Assembly: GCA_014529385.2 (NCBI GenBank)
Contig: CM043958.1
Coordinates: 76,935,669 to 76,999,668 of the forward strand
Direction: 5' to 3'
DNA: 64,000 bases
DNA from: Adiantum capillus-veneris
Taxonomy: Eukaryota > Streptophyta > Polypodiopsida > Polypodiales > Pteridaceae
The notes beneath the pieces are model-generated. The model made no database searches, had not been told where the DNA came from, and saw only the letters and a program-made list of their open reading frames with translations. A program made the position numbers and the translations under genes. Numbering within the stretch: the first letter of the stretch is position 1; every line of letters begins with the position of its first letter. Shown here in pieces: positions 49,991 to 60,077 of this stretch.

Positions 49991-50937
49991 GTAGGGTCCA
50001 ACTAAAGGATGTTCTGGTACAACTGCAAACTGCCAGAGGTGTTTTGGACCAGAGAGTGAAAGCCATCCTGGAAGACCAGACAGCCACTAGCAGAGGACCC
50101 CAAACGCGAATGTCAGTTGGAGCACAGGCAACTGCTCTCCGAACTCTATTCCAGCTAGTAAGAATTACTAGGAAGATGATGCAACAAGAGAACCAGGCAG
50201 TTCTGAATTTCCTAGAATTTGTGTCTGATTCTCCAGTTCTCTTGTATGTTGTTCCAGCAAGAGAAACTGAGTTGCCGAGATTTTTTCCAGCGCTGTATCC
50301 TCAACATCAAGAACCAGTTGATCGACTCACATATTTCAAAATAACTGATGAGCTTAGGGATTGGTATGAGCGATCAACTGTGGAATGGAAGACTTGGCAA
50401 ACATTGCTCAATGATGCTCTTCAAATCAATGACATTCAGGCAATGAAGGAAGAGCTACACAGGATTCAGCTGTGTATGGGCCAATGGAAGGTTCATGTCA
50501 GAGGATTGACTAAGATTACTAATCAGCTACTACAGATCACGGTCGAATCTTCCAAACTGCCTGAGAAAGACATTGCAGCAAATTCGGGTTTGGCACCGCA
50601 GTACAGGGAGATGGCTGAGATTCTTTTCGAAGCTCGCGTCAAAACAAATCAGCCTCTTCCAGAAGGATGGCTCCATACTGCTTCGCATTGTCATAAACTG
50701 GCCAGAACTAGATTGAGCAAGGGCAGGCGTACACTCTATGATCCTGACACCAAAACCTATCATTCTCTCACACCTTATGAGGTAGAGATGACCACAGACC
50801 GGCGGGATCAGCTTGAGCAGGAGGCCATTTACCGACTGATTCAAAAGGAGAATGCTAATGCTGAGACTTCTCAGGCACCAACACGGTCAAAGAGCAAGGG
50901 CAAAAGGAAGACGGTCCAATGGAAGGATATTGGGTAG
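49991..50937 (+). CDS. Unknown coding region 3: helical C-terminal domain, 297 codons open
   Basis: The longest uninterrupted frame in the window (50044-50937, and open a little upstream). It is predicted mostly helical by composition: ATALRTLFQLVRITRKMMQQ, FLEFVSDSPVLLYVVPARET, LRDWYERSTVEWKTWQTLLN, QAMKEELHRIQLCMGQWKVH. It ends basic (SKSKGKRKTVQWKDIG). It continues the reading frame of regions 1 and 2 after a frameshift near 49995, so all three were probably one protein fused behind the truncated RT. No known motif; openness over about 900 bases argues it was under constraint until recently. The start given is a frame boundary, not a start codon with support. Confidence 0.55.
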
Positions 50938-51069
50938 TTCTAGCTCAGAATTCAGGGGCGACTTTTCTTCTCAGCAAGCAGGGAGAGATGACAGCTCCAC
51001 CTTGGCCTTTTCAGCTGCCTCTCGAAATCGGGATCTTTCTAGAGCTCTGCATCCTTCACCATCTTCTCA

Positions 51070-51252
51070 ATGTCAGACTCTGACAATCCACCAGAAGATG
51101 GCTTGTCAACATCAGAACCAGACAATGGATTTTTCAGTTCCACATCAGAACCAGACGATGGATTTTTTCAGTCTCACATCAGAATCAGACAGGAGAATTT
51201 TTCAGAAATTTTGGAATCTTGCCAAAATTCAAGAAAGAAGGGAAGGATGTAG
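51070..51252 (+). other. Short Ser-Glu-Pro-Asp repeat frame before the 3' LTR
   Basis: SEPDNGFFSSTSEPDDGFFQ shows two imperfect copies of a 14-residue unit. The DNA has the corresponding direct repeat at about 51110-51180. It ends in the polypurine tract; coding status uncertain. Confidence 0.3.
51231..51247 (+). promoter_or_regulatory. Polypurine tract
   Basis: Seventeen purines (AAGAAAGAAGGGAAGGA) immediately before the TG of the 3' LTR, the expected primer for plus-strand DNA synthesis. Confidence 0.85.
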
Positions 51253-51703
51253 ACGGTTGGAGAGCCACCATGTGGGAACGTGTTCTTAGAAGATGGGCAG
51301 CGAATCACTTAGTAATTACTAGAATAATTACTACAGTAAACCCGAAGTATATAAATAGGGCCCATTACATTGATATCGGGTTGGCAATTGTAATCACTTG
51401 TATTAGCGCTTTGGGCTATAATTGCACTTGAGCATCAGTGGCAGTATTGTTGGCTATACTTTTCTCTGTAATCATATTCGTTGTAATCTCAATCATGGTG
51501 CATATTCAGTGATACTTACTTCTCAACAATCTTCTGAATCTGAACTTTATTCCAGTCTATAAGTCTGATTCTCATTTCAGTATTCACATTTCAGTCTAGT
51601 CTCTGAATTCTGTCTAGTCTGCTGTATGAAATCTTCCCCACACGAGTAGCTGAAATCCTTCAACACTAGAATTAGCTGTCTCAAGAGATCAGCTCCAATT
51701 CCA
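51248..51703 (+). repeat. 3' LTR of the chimeric element, 456 bp
   Basis: Partner of 43492-43971, with the same TATA box and ends. It has only one or two GAATCT hexamers where the 5' LTR has more. Confidence 0.93.
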
Positions 51704-51798
51704 ATTTTTGAAGAAAAAGGGGTCATTTTATTACCTTAAGCATGTAAGTAAAGGGGTTTTTTTAAAACCCTTTGAACACACATTATACAAATAGTTTC

Positions 51799-52480
51799 TT
51801 AAAGGTGCACCCTCCGAGAATCTGCATCTGCATCAGTATCACAATCTCCTTTCGCCAAAGATTCTACAATTGCTGCACTTGTAGTGGAGCCAGGCTCTTT
51901 CTTCTTAGTCTCTTTTGTCCTTAATTTTGGACATTCCTTGATCAAGGGAGCATTAGCTTTACAATAATGGAAACGCCTCTTCTTCTTGCCTTTTTCACCA
52001 AAACTCCCAGATGAAGTGCTACCAGCGAAAGCATTAGGAATAGGTGATTCACCACTCACAGAAGAACCATGAGAAGTTGCTACATTGTTGTTACCACTTT
52101 TTCTTTGAGTAGAAAATACACCTCTTCAATTGCACGCTTTTTAGTCCTATTTTTTCTTGAAAGTGACTCCTGCACAACAGCAATGTGTATAATTCATCAA
52201 CCTTGACAACATCAAGATTTCCTTGGGTCATAAATCTCCAAGTACTAGCAAAAGTCTGATAGGAATTTGGCAATGCATCAAGAACAGTATGCACAATGAA
52301 ATGACTTCGCCTACAGAAATGAGTTTCTCATTAATATCCTTGATACCAGCAAGGAAAGTTTCCATGTCATCTTCCTCATGCATAATCTTCGATTCCGGCT
52401 CTTTATAAAGCAAAGCAATTTTAGCATGTTTAGCCGATTTAGCTAAGTGAATGTGAGGAGTAATAGTGTGCTTCACAGAT
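51799..52480 (-). pseudogene. Ty1/copia gag, different family, minus strand
   Basis: Minus-strand frames read LAKSAKHAKIALLYKEPESK, then IMHEEDDMETFLAGIKDINE, then SYQTFASTWRFMTQGNLDVV, LYTLLLCRSHFQEK, and a zinc-knuckle remnant FHYCKANAPLIKECPKLR, where the usual Gly-His of CCHC is replaced by Ala-Pro. A Ser-rich linker and an acidic end follow. Broken by at least two frameshifts. It lies just right of the chimeric element's 3' LTR. Confidence 0.65.
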
Positions 52481-53685
52481 AATGCAATTAATGCATGAGC
52501 TTATGCATATCTAACATCCCAACAAGCCTGCTGAGCTATAGGAAAAATAGCTCCAGTAGTAGCAATCCTCCCACCAAAACCTACAACATCCTCAACATCA
52601 CCTCTATCCATAGTAAGGGCTAGCATTTCCTAGCCTCATTAGATCTTGGTGTTGTGTGTGTGTGTGTATGTGTGTGTGTTACTCTATTTGCTAGATCATC
52701 TAATAACTCTCTCTCTTGCTTAGATGATTGCCATTCACTCTCCTGCATTTTATTTAGGTTTTTGTGGTATGGTTGGATTACCTTTTGCGTGTGTATGTGA
52801 GCGTTGTGTTTCACCTTATGATTTTATTTTTGAACTCTTCATCACCTCAACTCTCTCCTAAGCTTGTTTGTGTGCATAGAGCTTGTTAATAGCTCTCTAA
52901 TGAGCTATTGTATGCTTAAATTGGACATATTTTGCAGCTTCAAGATCTTGGCCAACTATAGGAGACGCTTCATTACCTGTGGGCTCTAGTTCTCCAACAA
53001 GCAACTGCATTTGGCAGGTTGGCTGGGTTGAATAATGTCATTCTGGTGGCGTAGGGTCCCGGGGTCAAACCCTTTCTCTTTCATGCAGGAGCCACATGGG
53101 CGGACCCAACTCGCTGTTATGAACCCGATTTGATTGCGAAGTCACCAAGTCCGTCAACCTACTGCCAACCAATTGCCCTTTTCCGCTCGGCCACCTTCAG
53201 GCTTTGTTGACCATCACCCAATCAGCTCAGCAATTGTTCGCTAGCATTCATTCCCACTTGAAGAAAAAAAAGAGACAAAGTCCAAAGGATTTTGAACCCC
53301 CCGGCCCAATTAAGGGAACCTTCCCACTGGTGTATCTGCAAAGCCTCATTTTTCAAGGAAGGTGTTCTCACAAGGTTTTTAATTTTTAATCAACAAACAA
53401 TAGGGCATACACATATGCTTCAAATTGTATATCTCCATCAATTACCCTTTGTGTGTGCTTCCTAAATAGTCCCAAGCTTTGTAAACTCTACCTCAAAGGA
53501 ATCTCTCGAGCTTCCAAGTTTTTTTGCGAAGAGGAGCTCCACAAAGTGGAGAGTGGCTTCACAAGGATATCAATTTTGTAAAATCATTGCACGAGGACTA
53601 GACACTACCCCAAGTTGGGTAAGACCTTCCTCTCACGCACTTCTACAAGTGCACCATTCTTGTTACACACATTTTGGGGGTTGCA
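52481..53685. other. No gene seen
   Basis: Contains a short interrupted (GT)n at about 52654-52680 and unassigned sequence. Possibly LTR or untranslated leader of the copia element whose gag follows, but no second LTR was found. Confidence 0.4.
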
Positions 53686-53686
53686 C

Positions 53687-54478
53687 TATGGGCAAGGATA
53701 ATCTCACAGTTTTTGACGGCCAAGGATCCCACACTTGGCAGATACAAGCCAAGGGGTATTTAATGAAGAAGCAGTTCTGGTCCATGGTCAAGCCAATGGG
53801 AGAGCAAGAGGGAATCGAGACTAGATGCTCTCACGCACAATTCATACGGGATGAGTAAGCATTGGGGATCCTTTTCACCACTATAGGGGATAATTACATC
53901 CACTACCTAGATAAATGTACTACTTCATATGATGCATGGGTCACCCTTGAGAGGCACTTTGGAGCCATAGCCAAACACTCCCCAAAATCTCTTTGAAAAT
54001 GCATCTCTATGGTCTTACCATGGAACCTGGAGACAATCTTGCTTCTCTTGTCAACCGAATGAAGAGCATGTGCACCCAGTTGGCATACATAAAATGCTCG
54101 ATGGAGAACAAAGACCAAGTAGCCATTCTACTCAAAGCTGTACATGATGCAAAGTATGGTTCGATTGTTACAATGCTCAAGGAGAAGGAGCCCGTACCAA
54201 ACCTAGAGGACGTCATCAACTTGCTGCAAGAGCACAAGAAAAAGGTTCAAGACACAAAGACTTCACCAAGAGCTTATGTTGCCTCAATTCATCAAGGAAC
54301 CAAACAAAGCAAAGATGCAGACATTGCAATCGCAACAACCACGCATCCCAAAAATGTTACAAAATCAACCCTTGTGTGCATTGTAGTAAAAATAATAAAG
54401 GGTCTAATTGGTGTCTATACAAAGATAAAGGCAAAGTCTACATTAGTAAAGAATCTAGTGAGGAAGACAACGGAGTAG
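53687..54478 (+). pseudogene. Ty1/copia gag, plus strand, broken
   Basis: Frames read MGKDNLTVFDGQGSHTWQIQ, AKGYLMKKQFWSMVKP, YDAWVTLERHFGAIAK, then MHLYGLTMEPGDNLASLVNR, MKSMCTQLAYIKCSMENKDQ, VAILLKAVHDAKYGSIVTML and VPNLEDVINLLQEHKKKV. This is the copia gag (UBN2) layout: N-terminal W-x-x-x-x-K-G-x-L, then the L-x-x-L-x-P core. Stops and frameshifts occur at about 53856 and 53995. No zinc knuckle or pol follows. It belongs to a different family from the gag at 14762-15860. Confidence 0.75.
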
Positions 54479-54479
54479 T

Positions 54480-55396
54480 TTGCTACGCAGATGTACTTTG
54501 ATGGACAAAATTTGTTCTTTTCCTACACCCTAGTTGCTTACAATTCTCTAGGGGCTGAATTTTCTGTCCGACATCCTTGTTGACTACCATCCTCAAGGGG
54601 AGGGATTTTTGGCCTACACCCTACTGTCACTACTCTCTAGGGGAGGCACTCTTGTACACCTTCTAGATGGGAGACTTAGACCCCAGTAGAAGGTACCTTT
54701 GACATTTGATATGCTCGGACACAAATAGGGGAGGATTGCTAATATTTGTGCCTAAGCCCACACCATGGAGCTCTCCCTTACTCTACCTTGTTTAGATTCA
54801 ATGTATCTGCCTATTAGACTTGCCTACCACTTTTAGTTGATGCGTCTATTGACTCCACATGGGGCACACACCCACAACACACTCATGGAGAGGCATACAC
54901 AACCTATAAGATATTTGGACTGATTTTGATGCCTATCATCATTGGTAATATCATTCAAAGCTTTCCCCAAACACTTATATAATGGCTCTCTATGTTTTTT
55001 CAAGAATGAACCCAAATTTGCTTATTCTATTTGTGCATTGAGTCTCCTAATTGTGCAGAGTGTGGTTGCACATGATGCTCCCTTTAAACAAGATTTCAAA
55101 TTTTAAACTTTTAGGATGTTCAGAATAGGTGTCCTAAGACCTAAGAGCCACCAATATATGACTTTCTAGAGAATTAACAGGGGCAAAAGAGGGATTGTTA
55201 CCACTAGGCTAGGGTGATCTAGTCAAGGGCTATCTTGAGAAGAGTTGACTGAGATATGAGCATGCAAAATCACCCACCACTTGGGTTTCCAGTCCAGATC
55301 AAAGATATGCTACACGTGTAGAAAACAAGAAATCTTACAACACCTATGAGGGCAGGGTTGAGAGCAAACTAGAGACGCGTCGTACACGTCAAGCCA
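54480..55396. other. No gene seen
   Basis: Pyrimidine-rich phrases (CTACACCCTA, CTCTAGGGG) recur in 54520-54660 as a degenerate repeat. Otherwise unassigned up to the chromovirus LTR. Confidence 0.45.
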
Positions 55397-56194
55397 TGTC
55401 ATAAAATATAACATCTAACTTTATCAAATGATTTTCTCATAATAAACTGATCATTTAATATGGGAAGATATAAGGGGAACAAGAGTTAGGATATAGATAT
55501 GTGCTTCTAGACCTATCTCAACAAGGGACCAAAAGGAGAAATGGTTGTGTCTCAATAGGGGTCCAAAAGGAGGCGGTCTACCAAAGAGCAATGTGCAATA
55601 AGTGCTTCTAGATTTACCTCAGCAAGGGACCAAGAGGATAGATGGTTACATCTCAATAGGGGTCCAAAAGGAGGTACTCTATCAAAGAGCAACGTGCATC
55701 TAATGGAGCTTAAAAGACCTTAGGGTTAGCTTCATTAAAGACCTCCAATAGTTAGTGTTAAAAAGTCCTTTGACCTTAGGCAAGCTAGGGCTGACCTTGA
55801 GGTGGGAATCCTACCCAAGCATGAGGTACTTGTTGGCTTGCTAATAAGTGTTTGTGGGAACCTTGCCCAAAAGCTTGAGGTGCTTCTCACATGCCTAAAC
55901 GACTAAGGTTCTTGAAGTGTTCAATTCAAAGATAAACTCTCAAGAGGCATAAAATGTTTCCATGCTTGATTGACTAAGTGCTTGAAGTATTCAATTCAAA
56001 CCAAATAACTTAAGAAGCATAAAAAACACATGTTCAAATGATTCTCCACATGTGGCCCTCATGATATGCTTGAATGCTATTGGATAGGTTTTGAAGGGGT
56101 CCAATGAGAATTTAGATACATAAAAATAAATAATTAAGTTCTTTCTCTCAAAGAGGAAAAAGAGGATACATGTCCAAATGAAATAATTAAATAA

Positions 56195-56242
<48 letters not shown>

Positions 56243-56990
56243 GGACCAAGCATGAGAGGGGGGTATACTCACACACACACACACACACACATACACACAT
56301 TCTCTCATTGTATGGAGTGCAAAGTGCAAGAGCTCCATCTCCTTCTCCAAGCTTGTTGAGAAGTGGAGAGCCTACACCACACTCTTGGCTATGGAATGCA
56401 AATCCAACCAAGAGCCATGCTTCAATGCTGAAGCTTGCCATCTTCTTCATCTTCATTACTATGCTATTATGCTATGCTAAGCAAGAAGAGTGATGATAAG
56501 TGAGGAACTATTTCTTTCTCCTATGGATGATTCTTCTTCCTCTTCCCTACCCTCATTCCCCGCTAGTTCTCTCCACCTTCGAAGGTGTTTGAGACCTTGG
56601 GACTGAGGCTTGGGATAGTTATTACATTTTCCAAAGTTTATGTTATGCTCGTGATGCACGAAGCTTTCCATCTTCATAGCATCACCAACGTCACAAGGAA
56701 CACAAAGATTGTATTGTAACAAGTCTCTCTTAATGGGAGAATCTATAATACAAACGCCTTTTGGAGGGGGGACTAGCTCCAAGTAAATCCAGTCCTCAAC
56801 TATTGTCATGTTCTCTTAATACTCTCTCTCTTGCAAAATTATTGTTCGTGACAAGTTAATTAAGTATTATGTTTATGTTGCTACCATCAATTAAGTTCAC
56901 CCCTATGTTCTCAAAGTAATCTCACCAAAATGCTCACTCTAATTCTCTTAATTCCGCTATTCTCAAAGTTCATAGGCCATTTGCATTACA
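55397..56990 (+). repeat. Chromovirus 5' LTR, plus strand, 1594 bp
   Basis: Begins TGTCATAAAATATAAC and ends GGCCATTTGCATTACA. It is homologous along its length to the minus-strand LTR at 15861-17484. An initiator-tRNA primer site follows at once, which fixes it as a 5' LTR. It holds (AG)n at about 56199-56241 and (AC)n at about 56271-56292. Confidence 0.9.
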
Positions 56991-57003
56991 TTGGTATCAG
57001 AGC
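56991..57003 (+). promoter_or_regulatory. Primer-binding site (initiator tRNA-Met type)
   Basis: TTGGTATCAGAGC directly after the LTR's CA end, the standard plant retrotransposon site for minus-strand priming. Confidence 0.92.
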
Positions 57004-57403
57004 ATTTGGTTTCTCTTTTCTTGCTTAAGAAGAGAGGTCCTTAAGTAGCCTATTAATGGTTGATTTTTTTAATGATATTACGGTAAGTGGGAGTGGATCT
57101 ATTATCAGTTTTGTTGAGCCCACTATGTGGGATATGGTGCACACCTCGGGAGCTTTGGTATTAATAATGGGGTGTTTTAAGACTTGCCTATGGCTTTACC
57201 ATTATTGAGCCATGAGAAGTCCAAAAGGAGCTATCCCTCGGCAATTCTGCAATGTTATACCCATTCCACTACTCTATATAATTAACCAATTCGAACCGTG
57301 GGTGTAGATACTTAAGTGCTTATTTTCAAAGGCTAAGAGGAGTAGCAACTAAGGTTTTGAATTACCAAAGGATACACTAAGTAAACACATAAGTACAATT
57401 AGC

Positions 57404-58400
57404 ATGGCTGATAATAACCAAGAGAGCACTTTGATTTTGCACATGAAGGTGCTAATGATGATGCCCCCATGTTTATCAATTATCTTGCTACTAGGTTGCA
57501 TCAAGCTATGGGCAACCCTACTTTGCAAGGCAAAGTTACCCAACAACTTTGTGCTTATGGGATTTCCCTTCTTCTCCATGAGGAGAGAGAGTTTAGGAGG
57601 CCTCTTGATGAGTCTCCCAAAAGAAGACTCTCTCCCATAAGAGAAAAGGAATTCAAAGGACGAGAATGAAGTGAATCCCTAAGTTCCTCTAAAGATGTGG
57701 CTCCATGAAGACGACGGTCTAAACTATCGCCAACTTCTCCCAAGAGGAAACGGCCAACCCATAGTCCTTCTTCTTGTCACTTCAAAAGGGAAGAGAGGAA
57801 ACAAAGGAATAAAAATGCAAGAAAGAGGTCACCCTTTTCTCCTTCTTCTTCACCTTCCTTTTCTTTTGACGAAAGCTATGGCTATTCTCCTAGAGAATAC
57901 AAGAGGGGAGGACATTGCAAATCATACCCTGCATGGCGAAGATCACAAAAGCTCAAGAAGTTCAAAGAGAGAGGAAACATTTATCTCTTTTCTCACCTAT
58001 GATGGCACCGTTGGTGCCATCGACAAAGTATTGGCCTTCATCTAGCAATTTGACGTGGCCACCGAGAAAGTATTGGCCTTCATCTAGCAATTTGATGTGG
58101 CCTTTGGAGACGAGGGCTTCATGGAGTCCTCCAAGCTACACCATGTAGCTATGCACTTTCAGAAATCTGCTCGTCAATGGTGGGCTAGCCTTCATGGCAA
58201 TGGCGAGGCCCCAAAGACATGGAAAACTCTACGAGTTTACATCATGAAGCAATTCCTTGCAAGCAATGCAAAGGGCAAAGTGCTTACCAAATGGCGGAGT
58301 TTGAAGCTACTCTTCGACGAGTCTATCCACAAATATGTAGACAAGTTTTGGGATTTACATCTCAAAGCTACAACACAATCAAGTGGTCGATGCACTTTCA
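57404..58400 (+). pseudogene. Chromovirus gag, broken
   Basis: Starts MADNNQESTLI. A frameshift leads to RLHQAMGNPTLQGKVTQQLC, then, after a Ser/Arg-rich linker in broken frames, the gag core (58097-58380): LHHVAMHFQKSARQWWASLH, GNGEAPKTWKTLRVYIMKQF, EFRAL-like LKLLFDESIHKYVDKFWDLH. The W-W and TW-x-x-L pattern is that of the retrotransposon gag family. Just before the core, a 45-bp unit encoding KVLAFI*QFDVA is tandemly duplicated, both copies with TAG in place of the expected Gln. Protease and most of RT are deleted after 58400. Confidence 0.85.
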
Positions 58401-58669
58401 CAACGACCAAGGGTAAATGTGGTGTTTATAGCAACTCATAATGATCTATCTTTTATGATAGCTGAGTATGCTACTGACCAAGACTTTAAGTAGATAATTA
58501 CATCCTTTGCGCTAGGGAAGAAAAAAAGAACCATTCACCTTGAAGGATGGTTATCTTCCAAACGACAATAGGCTATGTGTTACTCACTAATACAATAAGA
58601 AAGTCATGTATGAAACCCATGCTTCTCCTTATGCAGGGCACCATGAAAAGTAAACATACAAGAGTATCG
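58400..58669 (+). pseudogene. Chromovirus RNase H end, joined to copia by deletion
   Basis: 58381-58635 is the reverse complement of about 18960-19215, the end of RNase H and the start of the following region in the minus-strand chromovirus. Homology then skips about 50 bases and ends at ACAAGAGTAT near 58669, where copia RNase H sequence begins. The chromovirus 3' half and 3' LTR are therefore missing. Confidence 0.85.
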
Positions 58670-59348
58670 GTCTGGACAAGGCCAGACATTGCACATGTAG
58701 TGGGAGTTGGAAGTAGGTTCATGGACAACCCACGTGAAGAGCACTGGCAAGTTGTGAAGTGGATACTTAGGTATTTGAAAGGGACAACAACAAATGCTTT
58801 GTATTTTGGAGGAACTGGTATTTTTCTTCAAGGGTATGCTGATGCAGATATGGCAGGTAGCAAAGATACTTGAAGGAACATTGTTGGCTATATCTTCATG
58901 ATTGGAGGCACAATGGTAAGTTGGGCTTCAAAGCTACAGAAAGTGGTCTCACTTTCTACCACGGAAGCAGAGTATATAGCAATGACAGAGGCAAGCAAAG
59001 AAATTATGTGGCTTCACATATACTTAGAAGAGCTTGGATTCAAACAAGACAATTGTGTCTTGTACAGTGATAGCTAAAGTGCTATCCATCTTGCGAAGAA
59101 CTCAGCCTTTCATTCAAGGACAAAGCACATTGAGGTGAGATATCACTTCATACGCACACTTTTGGAAGAGGGACAACTAAAGCTAGGAAAGGTGCATATA
59201 AGTGAAAATCCTACAGACATGTTTACAAAGGTGGTCAACAAGCAGAAGATGAGCATTTTCTCATCTTCAATCCGCATTCAAGGATCAAAAGCCAGGATGG
59301 AAAGCAGTTCACAGGTTTGGTGTGGAGATCAATCTCTAAGTGGGAGAT
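58670..59348 (+). pseudogene. Ty1/copia RT end and RNase H, fused to the chromovirus
   Basis: Frames read WTRPDIAHVVGVGSRFMDNP, HWQVVKWILRYLKGTTTNAL, YADADMAGSKDT, then the RNase H WASKLQKVVSLSTTEAEYIA, TEASKEIMWL, VLYSDS and HSRTKHIEVRYHFIR, ending LGKVHISENPTDMFTK. The order is the standard copia C-terminus. A TGA follows SKDT and a TAG follows SDS. The PPT-like GTGGGAGAT precedes the LTR. It starts directly after the chromovirus sequence, without copia gag, protease or integrase. Confidence 0.9.
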
Positions 59349-59714
59349 TGTTAAGTATGGAGCCTAATTTACCCCCTGTAATTTTTTGTATTAAAAACGC
59401 ACATTTGTAAGACCCCTGTTATGAGGAGAAGTCATCGTGCGTGAAGAAAAATCACTCGCCGAAAACCAAAATTTCCACGGCCAGTGCCGAAATATTATGG
59501 CCGGATGGCGATCGAAAAGTGGTCGGAAAATGGTCGGTTGTTTGGCCGGTTGGCCGGTGGCCGAATCCAATGGCCGATGGCCAATTTCAAAGGCGAACTT
59601 GTCTTCTTAAGGGCGGCCACTCATGGGCAAATTGGAGAGTCCAATTTGGACTTGTCAACACAAGGGCGGCTACACACGGCTGCCTCTCATGAGAGAGGGC
59701 ATCCCTTTTGGCCT

Positions 59715-59724
59715 ATAAAAGGAG
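59715..59724 (+). promoter_or_regulatory. TATA box of the copia LTR
   Basis: CTATAAAAGG, conserved in the other LTR copy at about 14700-14706 on the minus strand. Confidence 0.6.
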
Positions 59725-59928
59725 GCCTCTTCTACACATAAAAAATGGATTGTGAAGCATTGTGGTGCATTGTGAAGTTGATGTGAGGTGGTGAGAGTGA
59801 AGGCAAGGCGACAGCTCCAAAAGGGTATAATCCCTTTGTAATCTACTTCTTGTTTTGAAGTACTAAAGCCATTGACTGATTGCTTTTCCGTGGACATAGT
59901 CCACATTGGGTGAACCATGTATATCGTG

Positions 59929-59932
<4 letters not shown>

Positions 59933-59990
<58 letters not shown>
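59933..59990. repeat. (CT)n microsatellite in the copia LTR
   Basis: About 29 CT units, matching the (GA)n tract at 14461-14501 in the other LTR copy. Confidence 0.95.
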
Positions 59991-59993
<3 letters not shown>

Positions 59994-60077
59994 CTATGAT
60001 CTCTCATGTGTGAAAATATCTCTCTCCACTAAGTAAACTACTCAATTATCTACTTAGCTACGTCATATTCCCTAAAA

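Larger units (their letters stand above)
43492..51703 (+). mobile_element. Non-autonomous, chimeric Ty3/gypsy-type LTR retrotransposon, 8.2 kb
   Basis: Bounded by direct LTRs (43492-43971 and 51248-51703), each starting TGTAGACGG and ending AATTCCA. Between them lie gag, a retropepsin-like domain, the N-terminal third of reverse transcriptase and then about 3.5 kb of coding-like sequence with no match to pol. The catalytic part of RT, RNase H and integrase are absent, so movement would require enzymes in trans. The flanks read GTTTT before and ATTTT after, a possible 5-bp target duplication with one change. The element lies next to a minus-strand copia gag (51799 onward), which it may have been inserted beside. 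Confidence 0.9.
59349..60077 (+). repeat. Copia 3' LTR, about 729 bp
   Basis: Begins TGTTAAGTATGGAGCC and ends TTCCCTAAAA, where the expected CA end is changed. Its 3' half (from about 59690) matches 14362-14735 reversed, including CTTTTGGCCTATAAAAGGAGG (TATA box) and the (CT)n at 59933-59990. Confidence 0.85.

Noticed and set aside
43492-51703. Endogenous pararetrovirus (caulimovirid) as an explanation for the chimeric element
   Set aside because: True LTRs of 456-480 bp, a polypurine tract and gypsy-type gag-protease order are present; no movement protein or catalytic RT/RNase H is visible.
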